Source of the DNA: Methylophaga sulfidovorans
GTDB taxonomy: Bacteria > Pseudomonadota > Gammaproteobacteria > Nitrosococcales > Methylophagaceae
NCBI RefSeq assembly: GCF_900114205.1
Contig: NZ_FOSH01000013.1
Span: forward strand, 1 to 64,000
Reading direction: 5' to 3'
Length of the DNA: 64,000 nucleotides
Part shown: piece after piece, positions 1-7,829 of the stretch
Position numbering within the stretch: the first letter of the stretch is position 1
How the letters are laid out: every line of letters begins with the position of its first letter
Made by a program: the position numbers and the translations under genes
Notes under the pieces: model-generated
What the model was told of the DNA's origin: nothing
Database searches by the model: none
What the model saw: the letters and a program-made list of their open reading frames with translations, nothing else

Positions 1-312
1 AGGTATAACTACCGTAAATACCATGCCATTGCGCTTTAGCAGGCCAAACACCGGCACTTTACCTCCAGCCCCTCGGCCTCGCTTACCTTTGCGACTGCCA
101 CCGAAATAACTTTCATCAGCTTCGATCTCACCTTCTAATAATTCAAGGTGTTCACTATGCTCATAAATCAACGTCCTTAAACGTTGAAAATAGCCAATGG
201 CTGTTTTCACATTCACACCAACTAAAGATGCTGCGGTGCGGGCTGTTACTCCCCCTACAAATAACTCAATTAATCGCTGTTGCTTGTACCAGCTCAATCG
301 GCTTTTTCTCAT
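1..312 (-). CDS. IS1595-family (ISXO2-like) transposase, N-terminal part
   Basis: The reading frame starts at ATG 312 and runs off the window at base 1, giving the first 104 residues. The N-terminus is a helix-turn-helix region that includes VGGVTARTAASLVGVN. It is followed by the ISXO2-like DDE core signature EADESYFGG and then a glycine/arginine-rich RKGKRGRGAGG stretch and KVPVFGLLKR, all typical of IS1016/IS1595 transposases. The enzyme would move its own element by cutting and joining DNA ends. No frameshift or stop is seen in the visible part, so the copy may be intact. It is transcribed away from the truncated gene to its right. Confidence 0.9.
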   Translation of the reverse strand, partial: MRKSRLSWYKQQRLIELFVGGVTARTAASLVGVNVKTAIGYFQRLRTLIYEHSEHLELLEGEIEADESYFGGSRKGKRGRGAGGKVPVFGLLKRNGMVFTVVIP

Positions 313-353
313 GCTCAGATAATACCTTTTTAAGTATTATCTGGATCAGCCCC
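1..353 (-). mobile_element. IS1595-family insertion sequence, one end only
   Basis: The left edge of the window holds the transposase-proximal end of an insertion sequence that continues beyond base 1. The outer end is probably at 343-353, which reads GGATCAGCCCC on the plus strand (GGGGCTGATCC reading into the element), a typical IS1016/IS1595 terminal sequence. An AT-rich palindromic stretch (about 321-340) separates this end from the transposase start. The other inverted repeat and the target duplication are outside the window, so the exact border is inferred. Confidence 0.75.
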
Positions 354-355
354 TT

Positions 356-835
356 TTGTTTTTATCTGATCAATGGGGTTTCAGAATTGGGATCATCTTG
401 ATGGTGATGATTACCGCAATAGCTACATTGTCATCCATCGTTGGTATTAACCAAAAACGTCTTTTATTTAAAAGTGTCTTGTTCTTATCAATTCTGCGTT
501 TGCTGATTCCTGTTTCCGTTATGTTCAGCGCAACACTTCAGGGACTGATGCAGTCTCAAAGAGATGAAGCGGTAATGGTATTGGAAAGTACCCAGAATGA
601 AGTGGAGACGTTAACCAACCGTGAACAGGAACAATCCAAAGGCTGGTTTGATAACTTAAAGGGTAAACTGAATATAGAAGCGAAGCTTCAGCAGATAAGA
701 CAGCAAGCAGACCGTGCCGTGCATGCAGCAGTTTATCTACTTGCTGAATTTGTTTTATTGATGTTACTAATGCCAGTATTAACGCTTTGGTTACTCTTTA
801 AAATAACAACGGCTTTATATCAAATAAAAGGTTAA
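356..835 (+). pseudogene. C-terminal part of an inner-membrane protein, cut off by the IS
   Basis: The open frame begins three bases after the IS end and has only a TTG as a possible start (356); an in-frame stop lies inside the IS at 320-322. The 159 residues show a membrane helix near residues 9-30, another hydrophobic stretch at 38-60, a charged coiled-coil-like middle (about 65-120, rich in Q, E and K), and a last membrane helix at about 126-150. The pattern resembles the C-terminal half of larger conserved proteobacterial inner-membrane proteins whose function I do not know. The native start appears to be lost to the insertion, so this is most likely a broken gene. ATG 400 could still start a shorter protein. 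Its stop overlaps the stop of the convergent regulator gene. Confidence 0.55.
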
Positions 836-1293
836 AGCATTTTCTCTATAGCTTCTTCACGTTTATTCAGACTGTTAGTTAATTCGTTAAGCGTACCCAG
901 TAACTCAAAAAATTCAGATGATGAAAGGTTTGTCTGGCAGGCAACTTTTGTCTGAACCTCTGCAATAAGTGGTTCAAGCTGTTTAGCTTTATCCGTTAGA
1001 AATAGGCGTACAACTCGTTCATCTTCATCTGTGCGAACTTTCTCTACTAATTCTGCTGCCTGAAGGCGCTTAATGATAGGAGATAATGTTCCCGAGTCTA
1101 ATTTGAGCTGCCGCATAACATCTTTAATGGCGATGCCATCTTTTTCCCATAATACGACAAGAACAAGGTATTGGGGATAAGTCAGATCATACTCGTTCAA
1201 TAAACTGCGATAAAAACGTGTGATGCTATTCGTAGCAGTGTATAAAGCAAAACACAGCTGATTATCGAGTCTCAAGTTATCAAAATTTGACAT
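832..1293 (-). CDS. MarR-family regulator, OhrR-like (organic peroxide sensor)
   Basis: A 153-residue MarR-family winged-helix repressor. The N-terminal LDNQLCFALYTATN is the OhrR signature, and its cysteine is the residue that organic hydroperoxides oxidise in OhrR to release DNA. It is followed by LTYPQYLVLVVLWE and the winged helix LKLDSGTLSPIIKRLQ with DEDERVVRLFLT as the wing. I chose ATG 1293 because a good AAGGA lies just upstream on the coding strand; a longer frame upstream to 1416 has no family similarity. No ohr peroxiredoxin gene lies next to it in this window, so its target is unknown. Cytoplasmic DNA-binding dimer by family. The function is inferred from the conserved cysteine motif. 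Confidence 0.8.
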   Translation of the reverse strand: MSNFDNLRLDNQLCFALYTATNSITRFYRSLLNEYDLTYPQYLVLVVLWEKDGIAIKDVMRQLKLDSGTLSPIIKRLQAAELVEKVRTDEDERVVRLFLTDKAKQLEPLIAEVQTKVACQTNLSSSEFFELLGTLNELTNSLNKREEAIEKML

Positions 1294-1500
1294 TCGTTGA
1301 TTCCTTAATTTTTTGCTTATTACCATTGCTACGATGCAATAGAGGTACATTCGCAGGACGGTTAAATTGTTTATCGTACCAGTAAGTGCGTTAATTATAG
1401 AGTGTAACTCGAGCAACGCAAATCGGATTTATTCTCAGTTCTATAGTCATTTATAGAAAATTAAAAAACTGAATAAATGATATATAGTATCTTAGACTAA

Positions 1501-1887
1501 TTATATTAATCGGAGTTGCGGGAGATTGATACGGATTTGTGCCTTGATATCTTCAACATTGGGTCGAAATACCAGAGGGAAAATTTCATGTTGTGCACCA
1601 GCAGAGATAAAGGGTTGTATTTCATAGCCTTCAAAAAAAAGTTCTGCTCTGGCCTGACAGACCTTTTTTATGCCGTCTCTGAAGGACTTATTATTGCTGG
1701 CTAACATCTCTGTATTAGCCAGTTTCCAGTTTAATGTCAGCCAATGTTGGTAACAACTCTCAGCTAATTTTTCTGCTGGTGCTGATAAATTCATTGCGCT
1801 GTGTGATTCTTTCTCTTTAGCAAAGGTTTGATTCAACACAATAACAGCAATAACGATTAAGGGAGCAAGGATAGCTGTATATCTCAT
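1501..1887 (-). CDS. small exported protein of unknown function
   Basis: A 128-residue protein with an N-terminal hydrophobic segment (residues 4-22, ending TFA before KEKES) that looks like a signal peptide or single anchor. The mature part has two cysteines (about residues 45 and 77), which could form a disulfide in the periplasm, and no domain I recognise. The start at 1887 is supported by a strong GGGAGG ribosome binding site. It follows the mscS gene on the same strand but is separated from it by a long hairpin, so it is probably transcribed separately. Confidence 0.6.
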   Translation of the reverse strand: MRYTAILAPLIVIAVIVLNQTFAKEKESHSAMNLSAPAEKLAESCYQHWLTLNWKLANTEMLASNNKSFRDGIKKVCQARAELFFEGYEIQPFISAGAQHEIFPLVFRPNVEDIKAQIRINLPQLRLI

Positions 1888-1942
1888 AAATACCTCCCAA
1901 AAAATGATAAATGAGCGATGAGATAGTCAATAGCGAAATAGT

Positions 1943-1978
1943 AACACTAAAATGCTTGTGCGCAAGCATTTTAGTGTT
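1943..1978 (-). terminator. long perfect hairpin after mscS
   Basis: A 16-bp perfect inverted repeat (AACACTAAAATGCTTG, loop TGCG, then its complement) lies directly after the stop of the MscS gene on the minus strand. There is no long T run beyond it, but the A/T-rich stem base could act as one. It is probably the terminator of the MscS gene. Confidence 0.6.
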
Positions 1979-1995
1979 GAAGTCGTTATGGATTG

Positions 1996-3294
1996 TTAGT
2001 TATTAATGATTTTAATTTCACGCTGAGGGAATGGAATTTCTATGTCGTTTTGTCTTAGTGTGTCCCAAATCATTAATAGTAGATCTGCACCGACACGGTT
2101 TGGTCCATCATCAATGCCTTCCATCCAGAACTCAACCAGAATATCGATACCTGAGTCAGCAAACCCTTTAATTTCAGCATCAGGCTTTTCTTCCAAAGGG
2201 ATATCTTCACCACTGATGACTTGTGGATGACTGGCAACAGTGCGGCGAACTAAATCAAATAAAAGGTGTAGATCAGTCTTATAGGCGACCTGAAATTCTA
2301 AAGAGTAGCGTTGCTTGGTATTTTTATGGATCCAGTTGGTAAAACTTGTAGTGATGAATTGTTCATTTGGCACCATGATATCTTTGCCATCATAAGTTTC
2401 CAATGTAGTTGACCGCATATTGAGCTCACGAATAATGCCACGACGACCATCTTCCATTTCAACAAAGTCACCGACACTAAGAGAGCGATCTAGCAGGAGA
2501 ATAATTCCGGAAATAAAATTTGATGCGATCGCCTGCAAGCCAAAGCCAAGTCCGACACCAAGCGCACCACCGAAAACAGCCAGTGCAGTGAGATTAATGC
2601 CCATTATCTGAAGTAATAATAAGAAAACAACAAAGAATAGAGCGACCTGAAAAAGTTTGGCAAAGACTTCTCTTGTACCTATATCCAAATCATGTTGATT
2701 TCGAATGATTTGTTGACCTGCATTATTTGAAAGTCGTCCCAACCAGAACAGGACAGACCCAAAAATCAGCACCCTGGCTACACCATAAGCTGAGATCTCG
2801 AAGTTACCAATTTGTAATGAGATGGTTTCAAGATAAGCCACCACTTCATCTAACCAGCCAAATATATGTAAGACTGCAATAGGTAAAATAAACCACAGTG
2901 CTAATTTTCTGAAAAGTTGTTTTTCTACGAATCGGGTAATGATGGTATAGAGCATAAATATGACTGCTAAACTCAAGCTGAGCTTCACGAGCCAGGCCTG
3001 ACCAATAATAGCCATACTGATATCGGCTGCTATTGATAGTGAAAGGACCAGCATTAGCGGTAAGATCAATTCTCTCAGTCTATAAATTCCTTGCCGTACT
3101 TGGAGAATAGGTCCTTCAGTGGGCATTTGTCTGAGTAGGGGGGACAGGCTACGTAAAAACCGATTAATGGATAATCCGATGAGTATCGCCAATAGGATTA
3201 GGCCGATTTGTGAATAAAATTTTGGACTGCTTAACCAATGCATTAATTGTGTTAGAAATTGTTCAATGACAGTTTGGTAATGCTCGATATCCAT
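1996..3294 (-). CDS. MscS-family mechanosensitive ion channel
   Basis: A 432-residue inner-membrane protein that opens under membrane tension to release solutes after osmotic downshock. About five to six hydrophobic segments precede the MscS core. The pore helix lies near residues 237-262 (glycine/alanine-rich GGALGVGLGFGLQAIASN, the MscS TM3 pattern), followed by the conserved beta domain (SVGDFVEMEDGRRGIIRELNMRST, about 273-296) and the cytosolic alpha/beta domain. It is longer than E. coli MscS (286 residues) because of the extra N-terminal membrane helices, as in YnaI/YbdG-type channels. ATG 3294 fits the frame and there is no upstream alternative. A hairpin terminator follows the gene. 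Family call sure, physiological role inferred. Confidence 0.9.
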   Translation of the reverse strand: MDIEHYQTVIEQFLTQLMHWLSSPKFYSQIGLILLAILIGLSINRFLRSLSPLLRQMPTEGPILQVRQGIYRLRELILPLMLVLSLSIAADISMAIIGQAWLVKLSLSLAVIFMLYTIITRFVEKQLFRKLALWFILPIAVLHIFGWLDEVVAYLETISLQIGNFEISAYGVARVLIFGSVLFWLGRLSNNAGQQIIRNQHDLDIGTREVFAKLFQVALFFVVFLLLLQIMGINLTALAVFGGALGVGLGFGLQAIASNFISGIILLLDRSLSVGDFVEMEDGRRGIIRELNMRSTTLETYDGKDIMVPNEQFITTSFTNWIHKNTKQRYSLEFQVAYKTDLHLLFDLVRRTVASHPQVISGEDIPLEEKPDAEIKGFADSGIDILVEFWMEGIDDGPNRVGADLLLMIWDTLRQNDIEIPFPQREIKIINN

Positions 3295-3420
3295 GTGACG
3301 TTTTTCTTAATTATCTCGGACACAATGTATTTGACTGCTTCTGATAAGGCAAATTTAGCTACTGAACTTTCATACTTCATATCAGTCAGCAAAGTGAATA
3401 ATTCACTCTAGGAACGCATT

Positions 3421-4155
3421 ATGAATAGCGCATTTTCACTGAAGAATCGGATTGTCTTTATTACTGGAGCAAATAGAGGAATTGGTAAAGCCATCGCTGA
3501 AAGCTTACTCAATTATGGCGTAGAGAAAGTTTATCTTGCTGTCAGAGATCTGAGTTCAGTGGCTGATTTTGAAACTCGGTTTGTTGATCGTGTAACGCCT
3601 ATATATCTCGATTTAAATGAACCTAATTCTATTTTTGCCGCTGCAGCCAATGCTCAGGATGTTGATGTTGTTATTAATAACGCTGGGATTTTGAATGGTT
3701 CAGATTCCTTGGCCACGTCAGCTATTGATTCTCTTCAGCATGAGTTTGATATTAATGTGTTTGGCTTAGTCAGAATGGCTCAGGCATTTGCGCCATTACT
3801 TAAGCAAAATGGTGGGGGAGCATTTGTACAATTAAATTCTGTTGCATCAATAAGAAGTGTCCCCGAGTTTGCGACTTATGCTGCATCAAAAGCAGCAGCT
3901 TATTCATTAACTCAAGCTATCAGACATGACTTGGGTAAACAACACACAGTTGTATTAAGTGTTCATCCCGGGCCTGTAGCAACTGATATGGCAAAGTCGA
4001 TAGGTCTCGTTGATGCCGAACCTGCTACAGTCGTTGCTGAGGCTATTATCAGTGCATTAGAGGCGGGGGAACCTCATGTTTTTCCCGACAGTAAGGCAAA
4101 ACAACTCTGGGCAGAGTATGAAAGTTTTGCCAGAAATGTGATTGAGAATATTTAA
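3421..4155 (+). CDS. short-chain dehydrogenase/reductase (SDR)
   Basis: A 244-residue classical SDR oxidoreductase. The NAD(P)-binding motif TGANRGIG is at residues 15-22, NNAG at 86-89, the catalytic serine in LNSVAS at about 140, and the YxxxK pair at Y153/K157 (YAASK). PGPVATDM follows near residue 190, as expected for the cofactor loop. A ribosome binding site (AGGAA) lies upstream of ATG 3421. The substrate cannot be read from the sequence. The gene stands alone, divergent from mscS and convergent with the cold-shock gene, sharing a bidirectional terminator with it. Confidence 0.9.
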   Translation: MNSAFSLKNRIVFITGANRGIGKAIAESLLNYGVEKVYLAVRDLSSVADFETRFVDRVTPIYLDLNEPNSIFAAAANAQDVDVVINNAGILNGSDSLATSAIDSLQHEFDINVFGLVRMAQAFAPLLKQNGGGAFVQLNSVASIRSVPEFATYAASKAAAYSLTQAIRHDLGKQHTVVLSVHPGPVATDMAKSIGLVDAEPATVVAEAIISALEAGEPHVFPDSKAKQLWAEYESFARNVIENI

Positions 4156-4163
4156 TTACAGAC

Positions 4164-4195
4164 AAAAAAAAGCCCCGTAAAACGAGGCTTTTTTT
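4164..4195. terminator. bidirectional rho-independent terminator
   Basis: A hairpin with a GCC/GGC base and one internal mismatch is flanked by an A run on the left and a T run on the right. It can end the SDR gene on the plus strand and the cold-shock gene on the minus strand. Confidence 0.85.
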
Positions 4196-4215
4196 CTTTT
4201 CTGTAAACAAATGTC

Positions 4216-4422
4216 TTACAGAGCAGTAATGTTTTCTGCTTGAGGGCCTTTAGCACCTTGAGTTACAGTGAACTCAACACGTTGACCTTCATTCAGGGTT
4301 CTGAAACCGTCACCTTTGATTTGGCTGAAATGAGCAAAAACGTCTGGGCCAGACTCTTGTTCAATAAAACCAAAACCTTTAGCTTCGTTAAACCATTTAA
4401 CAGTACCAGTAGTTGTAGACAT
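4216..4422 (-). CDS. cold-shock protein, CspA family
   Basis: A 68-residue single cold-shock domain that binds single-stranded RNA and DNA and melts RNA secondary structure. The RNP1 motif KGFGFI is at residues 15-20 and RNP2 VFAHF at 28-32; the length matches E. coli CspA (70). I chose ATG 4422 because the protein begins there in the family ([12 protein letters not shown]); the frame stays open upstream, but that part is the untranslated leader. A long leader from a recognisable promoter precedes it, as in cold-induced csp genes. Several csp paralogues are usual per genome, so cold induction is inferred. Confidence 0.95.
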   Translation of the reverse strand: MSTTTGTVKWFNEAKGFGFIEQESGPDVFAHFSQIKGDGFRTLNEGQRVEFTVTQGAKGPQAENITAL

Positions 4423-4575
4423 AAATAATCCTAATTTCTTAATAAATAATTGAAGTCTCAAAAGGAGACTTTTGGTATAGCTGGAAGTGTGCAGAGTACT
4501 TATTAACAAACAGGACGAGCTACTGATGGTAATGCTTCGAAATGAAAAATAAATATTCAGATCAACTTTCAAGCT
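4423..4575 (-). promoter_or_regulatory. long 5' leader of the cold-shock gene
   Basis: About 153 bases separate the predicted transcription start (near 4575) from the start codon, very close to the length of the E. coli cspA leader. It contains at least one clear hairpin (AAGTCTC/GAGACTT, about 4453-4472) near the ribosome binding region. This fits a leader that changes fold with temperature, but the thermosensor role is inferred. Confidence 0.55.
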
Positions 4576-4581
4576 ATGTTC

Positions 4582-4610
4582 AATGTATAGACAATATAGA
4601 GCGGTGTCAA
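4582..4610 (-). promoter_or_regulatory. sigma-70 promoter of the cold-shock gene
   Basis: On the minus strand a perfect -35 box TTGACA (4605-4610) is followed after 17 bases by TACATT (4582-4587) as -10. The implied start is near 4575. The stretch 4611-4849 to the right is AT-rich and should hold the promoter of the CHASE protein; I see no further gene in it. Confidence 0.65.
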
Positions 4611-4849
4611 AAATATTTTCATCTGTCAAGACAATCAGTGGATACTAATGATCTCAACGGTAGAACAAAAGGCACGGTCATATGCTGTCATTAGTAGTTT
4701 ATGCTGCTATATATGACAGAATCATGAAAATGTTGAGCCTATTTCAGGGAGTGTAATTGATCACTAAGTTGTGTGTTATTATCAATTAGCTTGGAAGCTA
4801 TAAGTTAATGTATTAACGTGACTTTTGTAGGAACGAAGCTCGACTTTAT

Positions 4850-6703
4850 ATGTTTCACATAAGGAGTTGGCTCACGGCAATGGAAATATTTCTTTCCAAA
4901 TACCTAAAAAAACATCCATTATCAGCATGGGTGGCATTATTCTTGTGGCTTATTATTAGTGTCTGTGCCAGCTATCTTTTATTTTCTTTCTTTCATCACC
5001 AGGCAATTCAACGTTTTAGTTATGAATCACGTGATGTAGCCAATGCGATTACAGAGCGCATGCATGACTATGAGTTAGCACTACAAAGTGGTAAAGCATT
5101 ATTTGATGCTAGTGATCAAGTGACAAGAAATGACTGGCGACAATTTGCTGATACGATTCAGTTACAAAAATACTTTCCTGGGATTCAAGCGCTTGGTTAT
5201 TGTGAGATAGTGTCTTCTGAGTCTGTTGCTAAACATATTCAAATAATTCGTTCACAAGGTTTTCCTAATTACACTGTTAAAAGAACAGGGAAACATAAGC
5301 AATATAGTCCCATTATCTATATCGAACCTTTCGACTTGCGCAATAAACTTGCTTTAGGTTTTGATATGTTTTCTGACTCCGTGCGTCAAAAAGCCATGGA
5401 TTTAGCCGTAGAGACTAATCAGGCCGCAACTACGGGAAGAGTTGCTTTGGCACAACAGGCAGAGCAAGCCGTTCAGTACGGGTTTCTAATGTATATACCT
5501 GTTTACCGTCACAATAAAGCGCTTAGTTCTGTAGATGATCGTGAGCGGGCATTGAAAGGATTTGTTTTCGGTAGTTTTAGAGTTGACGATCTGATGCAGG
5601 GTATTCTGGACTTTGGACAGGAGCAATTAGGTTTTGAAATCTATGATGTGGGTGAAAATGATGGAGGTTTACTTTATAACAATTCAGCTAGCGAACAGTC
5701 AGTGCTTTCAGATGGTGCTGACTACAAAAGATTCAAACAGACGTATGATTTAAATGTGGCGGGCAGACCCTGGCAGCTTATTGTTTATAGTCATCCCGAT
5801 TTTTTGACTTTATCAGAACGTTATCTTCCTATTTTTATTGTCATTATCTTTAGCCTCTTTGGTGGATTTCTTTTCTATTTCATCTCTTTTTTATCAAGAG
5901 AGCGTGGTTATGCTCACCGAGAAGCTGTTAAAGCAAACCAACAAAAGAAAGCAATAACACAACATTTACAATTAGCAGCTAATGCAGCCAATCTGGGGTT
6001 GATGGAGTGGGACTTACATACGGACAAAGTGTATCTGGATAAAAGAATGCTCTCTATTTATGGATTGAAGCCGGATAAATTTCATGGATCTTATACAGAA
6101 TGGCAGCAGACATTGCATCCAGATGATCGTGAGCGGGTATTGATGTCATTAGCCAAGGCTTCCCAGTTTGAAGAAAGGTTTGAACTCGCATTCAGAATCA
6201 TTGTAAATAATGATATTCGTTATATTCATTCCAGTTTCTCCGTTGAACGTGATGCAATAGATAATCCTCTGAGTATTATTGGCTTTTCGGCTGATGTTAC
6301 TGAAAGACATGATGTTGATGTTCAATTACGAGAAAAAAACTGGCGTATAGAAAGTCTATTAGAAGGGGCTAACTTAGGCAGTTGGGAGTGGAATATACAA
6401 ACAGGTGATGCGATATATAACGAGCGCTGGGCAGAGATGATTGGTTATAAATTATCAGAGTTAATGCCTACCACGATTGATACCTGGAAAAAATACTGCC
6501 ATCCAGATGATAGTCTTGCTGCAGAAGAACAGTTGCAACAACACTTTAAAGGTGAGACAGATTATTTTGAAATGACAATACGGATGCGTCGCAGAAATGG
6601 TTCCTGGAAATATATCTTTAGCAGAGGAAAGTTATTTTCCAGAACGGATGAAGGTTTGCCTCTCCTGATGTTTGGTACATCTCAGGATATCACTGAACAA
6701 TGA
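4850..6703 (+). CDS. membrane CHASE-domain sensor with two PAS domains, no output domain
   Basis: A 617-residue sensor. A membrane helix at about residues 27-50 is followed by a periplasmic CHASE domain (about 60-310, including FPGIQALGY and the YSPIIYIEPF region), a second membrane helix (about 328-350), a short linker, and two PAS domains (about 375-490 and 500-617) that end in ADVTERH and TSQDITEQ. In relatives the second PAS is normally followed by a GGDEF, EAL or kinase domain; here translation stops at 6701-6703 just after the PAS signature. So it is either a truncated signalling protein or a sensor working through a partner. ATG 4850 lacks a clear ribosome binding site; ATG 4880 has AAGGAG upstream but at a long distance, and either may be used. 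Confidence 0.8.
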   Translation: MFHIRSWLTAMEIFLSKYLKKHPLSAWVALFLWLIISVCASYLLFSFFHHQAIQRFSYESRDVANAITERMHDYELALQSGKALFDASDQVTRNDWRQFADTIQLQKYFPGIQALGYCEIVSSESVAKHIQIIRSQGFPNYTVKRTGKHKQYSPIIYIEPFDLRNKLALGFDMFSDSVRQKAMDLAVETNQAATTGRVALAQQAEQAVQYGFLMYIPVYRHNKALSSVDDRERALKGFVFGSFRVDDLMQGILDFGQEQLGFEIYDVGENDGGLLYNNSASEQSVLSDGADYKRFKQTYDLNVAGRPWQLIVYSHPDFLTLSERYLPIFIVIIFSLFGGFLFYFISFLSRERGYAHREAVKANQQKKAITQHLQLAANAANLGLMEWDLHTDKVYLDKRMLSIYGLKPDKFHGSYTEWQQTLHPDDRERVLMSLAKASQFEERFELAFRIIVNNDIRYIHSSFSVERDAIDNPLSIIGFSADVTERHDVDVQLREKNWRIESLLEGANLGSWEWNIQTGDAIYNERWAEMIGYKLSELMPTTIDTWKKYCHPDDSLAAEEQLQQHFKGETDYFEMTIRMRRRNGSWKYIFSRGKLFSRTDEGLPLLMFGTSQDITEQ

Positions 6704-6776
6704 ACGACCATTAATTGATAGTGTTAGCATCATTTTCACCCGCCGAAAGCTATTGAGCAATGCGTCTCGACCCTTT

Positions 6777-7829
6777 ATGTTGAATATAAAATATGTATTT
6801 TTATTGATGCTGGTTTTTCTACTGACTTCATGTGATCCATTCAGTCAACCGGAATCAATGATGGATGAATATCTGATTCGCCTCGCCAGAGTATTGGAGC
6901 AGGGCGTGCCTGTTTCAACATTGCCGACATTAACAAAATTACCGAGTAAAAAAGAGCGGACACTAAATATTCCAGAGATAGATGTAAATATGCTGGAATT
7001 TTTATCTTTATATGGCTGTGAGTTACAGGTCGTGGTGGCTGAACGCAACTCAATTTTAGGCCGTGTGATGTTACCTATAAACAGGCTTCGTTATGAGATT
7101 CGGTTTATACAGTCTGCCAAGCTATGTTTGGCGACTATTGATGACAGCAAAACAGCCGATATTCTTCAAAAAGCAATAGCGCAAAAAATAACTACTCTCC
7201 CGGCTGTTTTTTGGAATGCAATATGGTCAACGGAAGAAATAGAGCAACTGCTGACCTATTCAAAAGGCTATGTACCCGTTGATGCTACTTCGACTAATAC
7301 AATAAAAACAGGTCTGCAGGATCTGCTTGAGTTAAAAAATCAGATCGACAATAAAACATTCGATATCAGTCTGGAGCAATTAGGGATAATACAACAGCAG
7401 TGGTTATATTCGCATGTAGCAGGGAAATTATTAAAAAGTGCCCAGTTACTAACGCTAAGACTAAATGAGGCAACAAGCATCATAGATGAAAGACTGAAGG
7501 CTAAACCTCTCTGTTACAAACAGCGTGTTACTCCTCAAGCCGAGATCGTACGATCATTTTTCTTTAATATTTATATCGCAAAAGTCCAACCTTACCTGGC
7601 GAAAGTGAGTCAGCAGGGGGAATCTATTTTCCCTCTTTTGAATAAGTTGGCTGCTCTACAAGGTGATAATGTGATATCTGATGAATTTCAACGCTACCAG
7701 CAACGATATTTAGATACTCAGTCACGCTTCAGTATCTGGCAAAAACTACATCAGGCAATTCAATTACACACTAAAGCCTGGCAACGATTATTAGAACAAT
7801 GTGGAATGAGGCCTAGCGCTGGTTCATAG
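6777..7829 (+). CDS. DUF3080-type lipoprotein
   Basis: A 350-residue predicted lipoprotein. Residues 1-18 form a lipoprotein signal (hydrophobic LLMLVFLLTSC, the cysteine being lipidated). The mature part matches the DUF3080 pattern as I remember it: YLIRLARVLE near the N-terminus, EFLSLYGCELQVVVAERNS and GRVMLPINRLRYE, then an all-helical C-terminal half. The function of the family is unknown. I placed the start at ATG 6777 because the signal peptide begins there; the frame is open further upstream but would overlap the CHASE gene. It starts 73 bp after that gene and its end overlaps the convergent GGDEF gene by 6 bp. Confidence 0.7.
   Translation: MLNIKYVFLLMLVFLLTSCDPFSQPESMMDEYLIRLARVLEQGVPVSTLPTLTKLPSKKERTLNIPEIDVNMLEFLSLYGCELQVVVAERNSILGRVMLPINRLRYEIRFIQSAKLCLATIDDSKTADILQKAIAQKITTLPAVFWNAIWSTEEIEQLLTYSKGYVPVDATSTNTIKTGLQDLLELKNQIDNKTFDISLEQLGIIQQQWLYSHVAGKLLKSAQLLTLRLNEATSIIDERLKAKPLCYKQRVTPQAEIVRSFFFNIYIAKVQPYLAKVSQQGESIFPLLNKLAALQGDNVISDEFQRYQQRYLDTQSRFSIWQKLHQAIQLHTKAWQRLLEQCGMRPSAGS

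Noticed and set aside
832-1416. A longer OhrR-like protein starting at 1416
   Set aside because: The extra 41 residues have no family match, and a good ribosome binding site precedes ATG 1293.
1439-1458. Inverted repeat TTCTATA..TATAGAA upstream of the OhrR-like gene, as an OhrR operator
   Set aside because: It does not match the known OhrR site (TACAATT-AATTGTA) and lies about 146 bp before the start codon in AT-rich DNA, where such short repeats arise by chance.
4216-4629. A 137-residue cold-shock protein
   Set aside because: The upstream part is the untranslated leader; family members start at MSTTTG, that is at 4422.
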